Shown here: in pieces, positions 1 to 11,608 of the stretch | Layout of the letters: every line of letters begins with the position of its first letter | Numbering within the stretch: the stretch's first letter is position 1 | DNA from: Myxococcales bacterium | GTDB lineage: Bacteria > Myxococcota_A > Polyangia > Polyangiales > Polyangiaceae | DNA: 64,000 nt | Direction: 5' to 3' | Assembly (NCBI GenBank): GCA_016712525.1 | Contig: JADJQX010000006.1 | Location: 620,001 to 684,000, forward strand | Position numbers and translations under genes: made by a program | The notes under the pieces: generated by a model | The model's database searches: none | Seen by the model: only the letters and a program-made list of their open reading frames with translations | Told to the model about the DNA's origin: nothing

Positions 1-2
1 CG

Positions 3-968
3 ATCGCCGGCTACCTCGGCCGCCGCGAGGGCGTGGCCATGAAGCGCGACGATCGCATCTCGAGCCTCTACGGAGGCAACAAGGTGCGTCGGTACGAGCT
101 CGTCTTGGGGGATGCGCTCGCGCGTGGGGCACGCCGTCTCGTCACGGTCGGCGGCATCGCGTCGACGCAGGTCATGGCGACGGTGCTCTTCGGCCGAGAG
201 CTCGGCCTCGGCGTGCGTGCCGTGCTCTTCGACCAGCCCCTCACGACGTTCGCGCGCATGCAGGTCGCGGGTTACGCGAAGGGCGGCGCCGAGCTCGTGT
301 ACGGCGGAGGGTACGCCGAGACGGCCTACCGTGCGGTGCGGGCGATGGCCAAAAGTTCCGGAAATTACTTCATTTTTCCGGGGGCGTCGGGCCCGCTCGC
401 GAACGTCGGGTACGTGGACGCGATGCTCGAGCTCGGGCGTCAGGTCGAGCGCGGCGAGGCCGAGCGGCCCGACGTGATCGTGCTCCCCACGGGCAGCTCG
501 GGCACCCTCGCGGCGCTCGCGCTCGGCTGCGCGATGCTCGGCTGGGAGACCGAGGTCGTCGGTGTGCGCATCACCTCGCGCTTCGTCGCGAACCACGTCA
601 CGATCGATCGCCTCGTGCGCGCCACGTCGAGGTTCCTCCGTGCGCGCGCGCCTCGCTTCCCCGACTGCGCGCGCCGCGTCTCGTACTCGCTCTACCACGG
701 CGCGATCGGCGAGGGGTACGGCTACCCGACGCCCGAGGCCGTCGAAGGCGCCGAGCAGCTCGAGGTGCTCACGGGCACGCGCGGCGAGGTCACCTACAGC
801 GGCAAGGCCCTCGCCGGGCTACGCGCGCTCGTGGCCCACCCGAAGTACGCCAAAAAGTCGTTTTTGCTCTGGAACACGCTCTCCGCCACGCTCCCCGAGC
901 ACCACGGCGGCCGGGCGCTCGTGCCCAAGTCCCTCGCGTGGGTGTGGACCCGGCCCACCGTGGCCTAG
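3..968 (+). CDS. PLP-dependent D-cysteine desulfhydrase / ACC deaminase-like enzyme, 5' truncated
   Basis: The reading frame is open to the left edge, so the start codon lies outside the window; 321 residues are visible. The family (fold type II PLP enzymes such as D-cysteine desulfhydrase and ACC deaminase) binds PLP on the Lys of a GGNK motif, seen here as YGGNKVRR next to VKRDD-like MKRDD. A second glycine-rich phosphate-binding stretch, LPTGSSGTLAAL, is also where the family has it. Substrate cannot be told from the sequence: D-cysteine and ACC are both possible. An internal GTG at 33 could be mistaken for the start, but it would cut into the conserved N-terminal fold. The stop is followed 55 bp later by the protease gene, so co-transcription is possible. 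Confidence 0.85.
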   Translation: MAGYLGRREGVAMKRDDRISSLYGGNKVRRYELVLGDALARGARRLVTVGGIASTQVMATVLFGRELGLGVRAVLFDQPLTTFARMQVAGYAKGGAELVYGGGYAETAYRAVRAMAKSSGNYFIFPGASGPLANVGYVDAMLELGRQVERGEAERPDVIVLPTGSSGTLAALALGCAMLGWETEVVGVRITSRFVANHVTIDRLVRATSRFLRARAPRFPDCARRVSYSLYHGAIGEGYGYPTPEAVEGAEQLEVLTGTRGEVTYSGKALAGLRALVAHPKYAKKSFLLWNTLSATLPEHHGGRALVPKSLAWVWTRPTVA

Positions 969-1023
969 CGGCCGGAATTTCCCCGAATTTGGAGTTTTTT
1001 GCGGCGCCGCGTACACCTTCGGC

Positions 1024-2400
1024 ATGCGGTCTCGCACACCCTTCGTCGCCCTCTCGCTCGTGCTCTCCCTCAGCCTCGCCGGGGCGCTCGTGCCACACGT
1101 GTCGCACGCGCAGCCTCGAGAGACCCCGCAGACGCCCGCCGAGGCGCGGAAGCTCTCCGACGCGTTCGTCCAGGTCGCCGACAAGGTGAGCCCGAGCGTC
1201 GTGCAGATCGACGTGACCGCGAAGGACGAGCCCGATCCCGTGCTCAAGCTCTTCGGCCGCGGGAGCGACAGCCCCATCGCGCGCGGCACCGGCTCGGGCG
1301 TCGTCTTCACGACGGACGGCGCCATCTTGACGAACAACCACGTCATCGAGAACGCGCTCTCGCTCAACGTACGCTTCAAGGACGGCCGCCTCTTGCCGGC
1401 GAAGCTCGTCGGTCGCGATCCGGCCACGGATCTCGCGGTGATCAAGGTCGAGGGCACGCACCCCGCCGCGCGCTTCGCCGACTCGGACGCGAGCCGCGTG
1501 GGCGAGTGGGTGGTCGCGATCGGCTCTCCGTTCGGGCTCGGGTACTCGGTCACCACGGGCGTGCTGAGCGCCAAGGGGCGCGGCGGGCTCGGAATGAACG
1601 CCATCGAGGACTACCTCCAGACCGACGCGAGCATCAACCCAGGCAACTCGGGCGGGCCGCTCTGCGATCTCGAGGGCCGCGTCGTGGGCATCAACACGAT
1701 GATCATCGGCAAGGGCAGCGGCATCGGGTTCGCCGTACCCGCTAACCTCGCGCGCCGTGTGGCCGAGCAGCTCCTCAAGAAGGGCAAGGTCGAGCGGGCC
1801 TGGATCGGTGTCGGCATCCAAGATCTCACCCCCGAGCTCTCGCAGGCCATGAAGCTCGATCCGCGCGCCGGCGTGCTCGTGAGCTCGATCACCCCGAACG
1901 GCCCCGCGCAGAAGGCGAACTTGAAGCCCGGTGACGTGATCGCGAGCGTGGCCGGGAAGTCCGTGCACGACGGGCGCGAGCTCGTCCGAGAGGTCATCGC
2001 GAACGACGTGGGCAAGCAGGTGCCCATCGAGGTGATCCGCGACGGCAAGCGTTACACGAGCCAGGTCATGCTGACCCCGCGACCCGAGGCAGCGGTGCCC
2101 CCTCTGCCGATGTCGCAGCCGATGCCGCAGCAGGGCGGGCTCGGCCTCACCGTGAGGGATCTCACCCCCGAGCAGGCGCAGTCGATAGGTCTCCCGGCGA
2201 AGTCCATCGCGGGCGTCGCGAACGTCGTCCCCGGGTCGGCCGCCGACAGAGCGGGCCTCCGGGTGGGCGACGTGCTGCTCGAGGTCGACGGGACGAACGA
2301 CCCCACGGCCGTCCAGGTCCAGGACGCCGCGCGCGACGGGCAGATCCTGGTGCGCCTCCGCCGCAAGGACGTGGCCTTCTACGCCGTGGTCAAACGGTAA
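1024..2400 (+). CDS. HtrA/Deg-type periplasmic serine protease with two PDZ domains
   Basis: 458-residue exported protease of the DegP/DegQ family, which degrades or refolds damaged envelope proteins. Residues 1-30 form a signal peptide ending around HVSHAQ. The trypsin-like domain carries the full catalytic triad: His106 in TNNHVIEN, Asp136 in DPATDLAVIKV and Ser209 in NPGNSGGPL. Two PDZ domains follow at roughly 265-350 and 370-455, each with the GxxAxxAGLxxGDV-type turn (NGPAQKANLKPGDV, GSAADRAGLRVGDV). The ATG at 1024 was chosen because it gives a clean signal peptide; the open frame extends further upstream in non-coding register. Only 51 bp separate it from the downstream epimerase gene. 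Confidence 0.95.
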   Translation: MRSRTPFVALSLVLSLSLAGALVPHVSHAQPRETPQTPAEARKLSDAFVQVADKVSPSVVQIDVTAKDEPDPVLKLFGRGSDSPIARGTGSGVVFTTDGAILTNNHVIENALSLNVRFKDGRLLPAKLVGRDPATDLAVIKVEGTHPAARFADSDASRVGEWVVAIGSPFGLGYSVTTGVLSAKGRGGLGMNAIEDYLQTDASINPGNSGGPLCDLEGRVVGINTMIIGKGSGIGFAVPANLARRVAEQLLKKGKVERAWIGVGIQDLTPELSQAMKLDPRAGVLVSSITPNGPAQKANLKPGDVIASVAGKSVHDGRELVREVIANDVGKQVPIEVIRDGKRYTSQVMLTPRPEAAVPPLPMSQPMPQQGGLGLTVRDLTPEQAQSIGLPAKSIAGVANVVPGSAADRAGLRVGDVLLEVDGTNDPTAVQVQDAARDGQILVRLRRKDVAFYAVVKR

Positions 2401-2451
2401 ATGTGATTGACGAACTGCGTGGCCGGCCGAAAAACGGCTAGAAGGCCGGGC

Positions 2452-3429
2452 ATGAAGGTCCTGGTCACCGGAGCGAGTGGGTTTCTCGGGAGTCACGTCG
2501 CGGAGCGCCTCAAGAAGCGCGGCGACGACGTGCGTGTGCTCGTGCGCAAGTCGTCGAACAAGAAGTTCCTCGACACGCTCGGCGTCGAGTACGCCTACGG
2601 CGCCATCGAGGACGCCGCGGCCGTCGAGGAGGCCGTGAAGGGCGTCGAGGCCATCGTGCACTCGGCGGGCATCGTGAAGGCCCGCACCGAGGACGAGTTC
2701 TTCGCCACGAACGTGCAGGGTACACGCAACATCCTCGAGGCCGCGCGGAAAGAGGCGCCTGGCCTCCGCCGCTTCGTGCACGTCTCGAGCCTCGAGGCGA
2801 GCGGCCCCTCCGCCGACGGTCGCCCCGTGCCAGCGTCGCAGGAGGCGCCCTGCACCGCGTACGGGCGCTCGAAGCTGCTCGCCGAGAAGGCCTGCCTCGA
2901 CTTCAAGGACGGGCTGCCCGTGACCATCTTGCGCCCCACGGCGATCTACGGCCCACGGGACGTCGAGATCCTCGAGGCCTTCCGCTCGGTGAAGCGCCGC
3001 GTGCTCCCGATCACCGGGGACGGAAGTGTAAAGTACACGTTCATCTACGGGCCCGACTGCGCCGAGGCCTGCATCAAGGCCATCTCGGCCGACGTGCCGA
3101 GCGGCTCCACGTACTTCGTGGCCGACGGCGACGTATGGACGCAGAAGGACATGATGCAGACCATGGAGCACGCGTTCGGCACGCGCGCGCTCTTCCGCCA
3201 GGGCATCCCGTTCGGCGTCGTCAAGGCGGCGGCCTTCTTCGTCGAGGCGTACGGCAAGGCCGCGAACAAGCCGGTGATGCTCACCCGCGAGAAGGCCGCG
3301 ATGCTCGAGAAGCACTTCGTGTGCGACCCCGCCGAGACCAAGAAGGCGCTCGGGTGGGAGCCCGAGGTGAGGTTCGAGGAGGGCTCCAAGCTCACCGCGC
3401 GCTGGTACGAGGCCGAGGGCTGGCTCTGA
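2452..3429 (+). CDS. NAD(P)-dependent epimerase/dehydratase (extended SDR)
   Basis: 325-residue extended short-chain dehydrogenase/reductase. The nucleotide-binding GASGFLG lies at residues 7-13. The active-site Tyr137 and Lys141 are in AYGRSKLLAEK, with the upstream Ser in HVSSLEASG. The RPTAIYGPRD segment is typical of sugar-nucleotide epimerases and dihydroflavonol/3-beta-hydroxysteroid reductase-like members. Substrate is not determinable; the reaction is expected to be NAD(P)-linked oxidation, epimerisation or reduction of a small molecule in the cytosol. It has no obvious pathway neighbours. Confidence 0.9.
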   Translation: MKVLVTGASGFLGSHVAERLKKRGDDVRVLVRKSSNKKFLDTLGVEYAYGAIEDAAAVEEAVKGVEAIVHSAGIVKARTEDEFFATNVQGTRNILEAARKEAPGLRRFVHVSSLEASGPSADGRPVPASQEAPCTAYGRSKLLAEKACLDFKDGLPVTILRPTAIYGPRDVEILEAFRSVKRRVLPITGDGSVKYTFIYGPDCAEACIKAISADVPSGSTYFVADGDVWTQKDMMQTMEHAFGTRALFRQGIPFGVVKAAAFFVEAYGKAANKPVMLTREKAAMLEKHFVCDPAETKKALGWEPEVRFEEGSKLTARWYEAEGWL

Positions 3430-3558
3430 AGCCACGGTCACGACCTTCGAGCAAGACCGGCGATTCGGCGTGACGAGTCGGCGGGAGGGAAGGACCGGCG
3501 CCCACGAAGCGTACGCGTGCTCGGGCCGGCGGGTGATACCCTTCGGCCCGGAGGCTCC

Positions 3559-4482
3559 GTGCAGAACCGCTACCTCGTCACGTCGTCGGGCTCGAACGTT
3601 GGCTCTCGGGTGCTCCCCTCGCTGCTCACGTTCGGCGGGCTCTTGGGGCCCATCGTCGCATTTGCCGGCGTGGCCGCGTTCGCCGTAGAGCTCGTGAACA
3701 GGGCGCACCAGGACGAGGTCGTGGCGGCGGGGGGGATCTTCGCGTTCGTCGGGTTCATCACCGCGCTCGGGCTCGTGTGGTTCTGGATCTTCCGCTCGGC
3801 CGACAGGCTCCGTGAGTCCGAGCGGCTCGCGCTGGCGGGCGACATGCGCGCGAAGGAGCTCGCGCACTACGCGCTCGTCCGCGTCTTCCGCGGAGACTAC
3901 CGCTCGCGTGCATTCTACAACCTAGGCCTCCTCGCCGAGCGCCACGGGGACTTCGCCGAGGCCCTCGATCTCTTCACGCGCGCGCGTGGGGCGCTGCCCA
4001 TGTTCGCCGCGACGCGCGCCGCGAAGCGCATGTCGCTCATGTGCCAGGGGCACGCCGCGTTTACTGCCGCGGCCGTGGGAGACGTCGCGCGCGCGGGAGC
4101 CGCGCTCGGCGAGGCGCACAAGGCCATCCCCACGCTCTACACCTCGGGTGTGTTCGACGCGTTCTTCGACGACTCCCACATGGGCCTCGGGGCCGCCTCG
4201 ATGAACCGCACCCTCGACGAGGTCGAGCAACGGCGCGATCCCCGCGCGATGGTGGCCTTCGCCGGTGCGCTGCTCGCCTACAAGAATGGGCACTTTCGTC
4301 AGTGTGTCGACGCGGCCTCGGCCGAAGAAGGCATGCTCCGCGCGAACCTCATGCCCCACGAGGGCGAGCTGCTCGAGTGGCTCAAGGTCGTCGCGCTCGC
4401 GAAGCTCTCGGGCGGCGAGTACCGCGCATCGACCACGGCGCCGCTCTCTCCCTGGGCCGAGAAGGCGCGCGGCGCGGCGTGA
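3559..4482 (+). CDS. membrane protein with C-terminal TPR-like helical repeats
   Basis: About 307 residues. Two hydrophobic segments lie near the N-terminus (roughly residues 15-45 and 55-80), followed by a cytosolic or periplasmic helical region resembling tetratricopeptide repeats (for example RSRAFYNLGLLAERHGDFAE). Such proteins usually act as scaffolds; no catalytic motif is visible. The GTG at 3559 has GGAGG four bases upstream; a longer GTG start at 3517 is possible. The gene converges with the minus-strand M15 peptidase, their stops being only 25 bp apart. Function is not recognised. Confidence 0.75.
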   Translation: MQNRYLVTSSGSNVGSRVLPSLLTFGGLLGPIVAFAGVAAFAVELVNRAHQDEVVAAGGIFAFVGFITALGLVWFWIFRSADRLRESERLALAGDMRAKELAHYALVRVFRGDYRSRAFYNLGLLAERHGDFAEALDLFTRARGALPMFAATRAAKRMSLMCQGHAAFTAAAVGDVARAGAALGEAHKAIPTLYTSGVFDAFFDDSHMGLGAASMNRTLDEVEQRRDPRAMVAFAGALLAYKNGHFRQCVDAASAEEGMLRANLMPHEGELLEWLKVVALAKLSGGEYRASTTAPLSPWAEKARGAA

Positions 4483-4507
4483 GGGCGTGTGACGTAAGGT
4501 CGCGAAA

Positions 4508-5521
4508 CTAAGTGCGATTTCGGCGACGCCGGGCCACGACGAGGCCGAGCCCGAGGCCGATCGCCCACGGCGCGAGCCCCGAGCCGTCCCTCGCGGCCGA
4601 GCAGCCCGACGCCTCGGCGGGGAGGGGCGCGAGGGGCTCGCCGGTCTGGCCCTCGGGGATCGCGTCGGGCTCGGGGGCGTCGGGCTCGGGCGCGGGGTTG
4701 TTCGGGAGATCCGGCGGGTCGATCGGGGCGCCGCCGTCGACCTTGGGGCCTGCGTCGGTCGCGCCTCCGTCGGGGCAAGAAGGGCCGAGGCGAAAGCCTC
4801 CGATGGGCGACTTGGCGAGGCGGCTCTCGGTGCTCGGGCCGTATTGGCCGTCTTCGGCGATCGTGTCGGTCGGGTTGTTGCGGTTCCAGAGGCGCTGAAA
4901 GGCGCGCACCGAGAGGCCGGTGAGGCTCACGCCGCCCGCGGTGAAGTCGTAGTGGACCGGGTCGCTCGCGCCGAGCCAGCGCCACCCGTTGCCTTGGAAG
5001 CCCGCGCGCCAGCCGGCGTTGTCGTTCACGTCGACCGCCACGCCCGACTCGTGGTTGCTGCGCCCCGGCGAGGCCGCGAGCGAGATGCCGCACCGCCCGG
5101 TCTGGTACCAGCGGTAGAGGAGGTACTGCTGCGGGAGCGTTCGGAGCGCCGAGTTGACGACGAGCCTCACCGTGCGGGTCTTCGCCACGGCCCGGAGGGA
5201 GGTGGCCGCGGGGGCCTGGAGGAAGGGAAAAACAGCGCTCCCGAGCGTCGTGTTGGGGATGTCGTCGATGCGCGCCATGGTGCCCGGCCGCAGGCACTGG
5301 ATCTCCCCCACGAGCTGCGTGCCGAGGCCCTTCACCGAGGCCGTGGTGCAGCTGTCCGTGACGGCCTTCGAGACGGGATCTCCGTCGACGAGGGCGCTCG
5401 AGACCTCCCCCGTGGGCTCGTCGTCGTGGATGGAACTACTGGGCTCGGAGTCGCAGCCCGCGGCGGCGAAGGTGAGGCCGAGGGCAGCGAGGACGAGGGG
5501 CAGGGCGAGCGCGCGGGCCAT
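4508..5521 (-). CDS. VanY-like M15 peptidase lipoprotein with peptidoglycan-binding region and MYXO-CTERM-like tail
   Basis: 337 residues. The N-terminus is a signal peptide with a lipobox-like AAGC (Cys23). The central domain has the zinc-ligand pattern of M15 D-Ala-D-Ala carboxypeptidases: His157 and Asp164 in SNHESGVAVD, and His190 in DPVHYDF. A short peptidoglycan-binding-like helical segment follows (around residues 200-240, VRAFQRLWNRNN...DGQYGPST). A Pro/Asp-rich spacer then leads to a C-terminal Cys, a hydrophobic helix and an Arg cluster (ARRRRNRT), the layout of the MYXO-CTERM sorting signal of myxobacteria. Expected role: cutting peptide stems of peptidoglycan outside the cytoplasm. 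Both N-terminal lipidation and C-terminal sorting are inferred. Confidence 0.85.
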   Translation of the reverse strand: MARALALPLVLAALGLTFAAAGCDSEPSSSIHDDEPTGEVSSALVDGDPVSKAVTDSCTTASVKGLGTQLVGEIQCLRPGTMARIDDIPNTTLGSAVFPFLQAPAATSLRAVAKTRTVRLVVNSALRTLPQQYLLYRWYQTGRCGISLAASPGRSNHESGVAVDVNDNAGWRAGFQGNGWRWLGASDPVHYDFTAGGVSLTGLSVRAFQRLWNRNNPTDTIAEDGQYGPSTESRLAKSPIGGFRLGPSCPDGGATDAGPKVDGGAPIDPPDLPNNPAPEPDAPEPDAIPEGQTGEPLAPLPAEASGCSAARDGSGLAPWAIGLGLGLVVARRRRNRT

Positions 5522-5583
5522 GATCCCGAGAGCCTTTCACCATCGAGGCCGACGCGCAACGGCGCGCGCCCGACCGGCATGCA

Positions 5584-6972
5584 TCACGGAACGATCCCCG
5601 CGGCCTCCACGTGGTAGCCGCCGCCCGCGTCGAACACGAGGTCGTAGATGGGGAGGCCTTCGCCGAGGGCGTGGAGCGTGCGGGAGAGCTGCCGGGACGC
5701 GAGCTCGTCGACGATGCCCTCGAGCCTCCGGATCGCGTCGGTTGGCACGAGCCCGAGCGAGCCCAAGAGCTGCATCGTGAGCCCCCGCATGGTGCGCGCG
5801 ACCTCGGGGTGGGCGACGAACATCTGCGTCCCCCCGAAGAGCGGAGAGACGAGCGGCACCTCGGCGAACATGCTGGCGTCCTCGGGCGTGCGGACGCGCA
5901 GCACGGCCCCCTCGGCGTGGCCGCCCGGGAGCGCTTGGTACACGGTCTCGGTCGAGCCCTCCCACCTCGTGCGGAAAAAGGCGCGGAGGAGGCTCCGGAC
6001 GAGGGCGGCGCGCGTGCCGTACTCGTCCGCGTGGAGCATCGAGAGCTTCAGGTGGCCGCACCCGAGGTGGTCCGGCGCGGCCATGATCTCGAGCAGATCG
6101 TCGACGGCCTCGGGCGGTGGGCTCGTGAAGAAGGCCCGCCAGTCGAGCGTCTCGGACACGTTCTCCACGTGCTTCGCGAGGCGGGGGTGGGCACGGAGAG
6201 CGGCGATCGTGCGGTTGCCGGCCGCGATGTCGGTGTGGAGACCACACGAGCCGAACGCGTCGAGGCGCGCGCGGAGGAGCGCGTAGAGGGTCTCGTCGTC
6301 GAGCTCGGTGCCGCGGAGCTTCTCGAGCGCCGAGAGCACGAGCAGGAGCTCGCCCCCGTCCCCGCCGGGGGTGCCGAGGAGGGCGCCGTGGTCACGCCCG
6401 TCGACGCACGAGAGGTGGCCGTGGGTGAGGAGCGACGCGAGCTTCTGTTTGTGAATGGCGCGCGGATCTCCGAGGTGCTCCCGGATGTCCTCGAGGGAGA
6501 GGGTGCGCTTGTGCGCCTCGAAGCCGGGCTCGATGCGCGCGAGCTTCCCGAGGCGGAGGGGCAGCGCGCGTGTCGTCGCGTACCCTTGCCCGCGCCACGC
6601 CGCGACGCCGCCGATCATCGACGCGACGAGGCGCATGCCCTTCGCTTCGAGGGCCTTGGCGAGCTCGGGTCCGCGCTCCCCGCTCCGGTCGACCACCACC
6701 ACGGGATCGTCGGCGTGGAGCTCTTTCGCGACCGACGCGATGTCCTCCGGGAGCACCGAGAACGAGCCTGGCACACGGCCGAGCGGCCCCGAGAGCTCAG
6801 CGCGCGCGCGCACGTCGACGAAGTGGAGGAGCCTCGCGTGCCTCGCCGCGAACGACGCGGGCACGTACGGCTCGCGGTGCTCTCCGCGCACGAGCGCCTC
6901 GACCCAGGCGATTCGAAAGCTCCGGAGCGCCTGCGGGACTTTGCCGATCTCGGGAATGAGCGAGGTGTCCAT
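5584..6972 (-). CDS. inactive-looking rhodanese domain fused to a zeta-carbonic-anhydrase-like domain
   Basis: 462 residues from the ATG at 6972 (an in-frame ATG at 6984 adds four). Residues 40-130 look like a rhodanese domain: FVDVRARAEL near the start and GGVAAWRGQGY at the end. The active-site loop is DRSGER, with Asp95 where the catalytic Cys should be. The second part has CVDGR (Cys189, Asp191, Arg193), TPGGDGGE (201-208), LHTD (His246) and DHLGCGHLKL (Cys305). As I remember the diatom cadmium carbonic anhydrase repeat, it carries CVDGR, an MPGG stretch, a His and an LGCGFFKL motif holding the metal ligands, so this could be a distant zeta-type carbonic anhydrase. That is inference from motifs. 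The last 140 residues are unassigned. No signal peptide is seen, so it is probably cytosolic. Confidence 0.6.
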   Translation of the reverse strand: MDTSLIPEIGKVPQALRSFRIAWVEALVRGEHREPYVPASFAARHARLLHFVDVRARAELSGPLGRVPGSFSVLPEDIASVAKELHADDPVVVVDRSGERGPELAKALEAKGMRLVASMIGGVAAWRGQGYATTRALPLRLGKLARIEPGFEAHKRTLSLEDIREHLGDPRAIHKQKLASLLTHGHLSCVDGRDHGALLGTPGGDGGELLLVLSALEKLRGTELDDETLYALLRARLDAFGSCGLHTDIAAGNRTIAALRAHPRLAKHVENVSETLDWRAFFTSPPPEAVDDLLEIMAAPDHLGCGHLKLSMLHADEYGTRAALVRSLLRAFFRTRWEGSTETVYQALPGGHAEGAVLRVRTPEDASMFAEVPLVSPLFGGTQMFVAHPEVARTMRGLTMQLLGSLGLVPTDAIRRLEGIVDELASRQLSRTLHALGEGLPIYDLVFDAGGGYHVEAAGIVP

Positions 6973-7051
6973 GCCGGGGAGCATACATGGGGCCGCGACG
7001 CGCAAACGCGAGCAGATCTCCGCCCAGCGTCGGCGTATCCTCGGGTGCGCC

Positions 7052-7579
7052 ATGTACGTCGGGAAGAGCCACACGGCCACGATCACCTCGCGTGGGGTCC
7101 GCACCTTCGTGTGCCCGAGCTGCTCCCACGAGGCCCTGGCCATCGTCGTCGGGGTCGGTCAGGGCGCAGGCCAGAGCCCCTTTTTCCTCGACGAAGAGGG
7201 CGCGAAGGAGCGCGCGAGCCGCGAGGGCGCGAAGAACGCCGAGGAGAACGCCGCGTTCACGCTCTCCCTGGCGCGGTGCCCGAAGTGCTTCTGGCGCGAC
7301 GAGCGCAAGCTCACCGCCGAGAAGGCCAAGGCCATCGCGGGGTCGTTGGCCTGCCTCGTGATCTTTCCTCTGTTCGGGCTCTTGCTCGACGCGAGCCACT
7401 CCGGTCGGTCGAGCGTGGGCCTCTTCATCTTCGCTCCGCTCGGCGCGCTCACGGCCTACTTCGTCTTCGTGGCCCAGCGGTGGAAGTGGGAGACGGTGGA
7501 GAACCGTGTGCATTTCTTGAGCGACGAGGAGCTCGACGCGCTCGGCGCGCTCACGGGCGACGCGAAACCTCGGTCGTAG
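7052..7579 (+). CDS. zinc-ribbon membrane protein of unknown function
   Basis: 175 residues. Two CxxC knuckles, CPSC and CPKC, about 55 residues apart could bind one zinc ion. Two hydrophobic helices follow (SLACLVIFPLFGLLLDA and GLFIFAPLGALTAYFVFVA), and the C-terminus is soluble and probably cytosolic. The gene diverges from the rhodanese-fusion gene across 79 bp, a shared promoter region. No function is recognised. Confidence 0.75.
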   Translation: MYVGKSHTATITSRGVRTFVCPSCSHEALAIVVGVGQGAGQSPFFLDEEGAKERASREGAKNAEENAAFTLSLARCPKCFWRDERKLTAEKAKAIAGSLACLVIFPLFGLLLDASHSGRSSVGLFIFAPLGALTAYFVFVAQRWKWETVENRVHFLSDEELDALGALTGDAKPRS

Positions 7580-7637
7580 GGGAAGTTCCGGGCGCCGAGG
7601 CGCGTACCTTCGAGTCCCCTCTCGAAGAAGGACGACG

Positions 7638-8276
7638 ATGCCCTCGAGTCTCCCTGCTCTCCCCCTCCCCAAGCTCTCTCTCGACGGAAAACAGCGCGCC
7701 GTGCTCGTCGCGGGCCGCACGTTCGAGGTGTCCGGCTTGCCGTACGCCAAGGCGTCGAAGCTCGTGAGGACCTGCGCAGAGCTGTCGGAAAAACACGGCC
7801 TCCCGCTCGGGGTCGTGTGGGCCGAGGCGCCCGAGAAGGGTGAAGAGATCTACGGCGACTGCGTCGCGGGGATCGTGCTCTTCCACGCCGTCCACAAGGC
7901 GAACAAAAAGACCGGTGAGGCGACCGACTACGCCATCGAGGCCGACCTGCTCTCGCTCAAGTCCGAGGCGGACGTGCCCGAAGACTTCTGGGCGGCGCTC
8001 ACGGCCGCGGGGGTCGGCGTGAAGCGCACGTCGGAGGACGACGACGACGACGAGAGCGATCCCGAGGAGGCGAAGCTCTTCGGCCCGACGAAGGACGGGA
8101 CACGCGACGGGGTCTTCCTCGCGCCGTCGGGGTACGCGGTGGCGACCCTCGTGATCGGCGACGCGGAGCTCACGTGCTCCTCGGACGACACGGTCCCGCA
8201 CGCGCGCATCACCCCCGAGGTCCGTGCCCTCGCGGCGAAGGCGAAGAAGGTCGCCGTCCGCCCCGACTACGCCTGA
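7638..8276 (+). CDS. hypothetical acidic protein
   Basis: 212 residues, no signal peptide and no membrane helix. There is an Asp-rich run, EDDDDDESDPEE, near the middle, which separates an N-terminal region (GRTFEVSGLPYAKA...) from a C-terminal one. A purine-rich AAGAAGGA lies just before the ATG. I do not recognise a family. It lies 154 bp upstream of secA on the same strand, but that gap holds a GC hairpin, so co-transcription is uncertain. Confidence 0.65.
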   Translation: MPSSLPALPLPKLSLDGKQRAVLVAGRTFEVSGLPYAKASKLVRTCAELSEKHGLPLGVVWAEAPEKGEEIYGDCVAGIVLFHAVHKANKKTGEATDYAIEADLLSLKSEADVPEDFWAALTAAGVGVKRTSEDDDDDESDPEEAKLFGPTKDGTRDGVFLAPSGYAVATLVIGDAELTCSSDDTVPHARITPEVRALAAKAKKVAVRPDYA

Positions 8277-8373
8277 CCTGAACAGAAGATACGCGGGGGC
8301 CGCGGGCTCCGAGCAACCTTCGTACCGTCCCGCGTTGCGCTCGGGGCCCAGCCTGACTACCTTGCAGGCCCCA

Positions 8374-8388
8374 GGGCTCCCGGAGCCC
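8374..8388 (+). promoter_or_regulatory. GC-rich hairpin in the secA leader
   Basis: GGGCTCC and GGAGCCC flank a single C, a perfect 7-bp inverted repeat 42 bp before the secA start. There is no T-run after it, so it is not a classical terminator. It could fold in the leader mRNA. Role unknown. Confidence 0.35.
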
Positions 8389-8430
8389 GGGCAGGGCCGC
8401 GATTTCGGCCGAAAGGGTAGTCTATCCGAC

Positions 8431-11469
<3,039 letters not shown>

Positions 11470-11524
11470 AGCGAGCCTCCACGACCACCACGAGCCCTGC
11501 GCCCACCCCGGGCCGCGGGGCTCG

Positions 11525-11596
11525 CGGCATTTGGGGTAGAATATTTCGTAATTTCGAGTGGTTACGGTGCCCGCCCGCGCCCCGGGCCAAATGCCG
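11525..11596 (+). promoter_or_regulatory. long-arm inverted repeat around an AT-rich island upstream of the patatin gene
   Basis: CGGCATTTGG at 11525-11534 is repeated in inverted form as CCAAATGCCG at 11587-11596. Between them lies a locally AT-rich stretch, TAGAATATTTCGTAATTTCG, that stands out in this GC-rich DNA and could be a promoter. The right arm ends 12 bp before the patatin start codon. It could be a two-site operator. Confidence 0.4.
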
Positions 11597-11608
11597 GTAC
11601 CATGAGCC

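Noticed and set aside
790..3867. 1025-codon minus-strand frame over the HtrA and epimerase genes
   Set aside because: Same shadow pattern; the plus-strand proteins have complete catalytic motifs.
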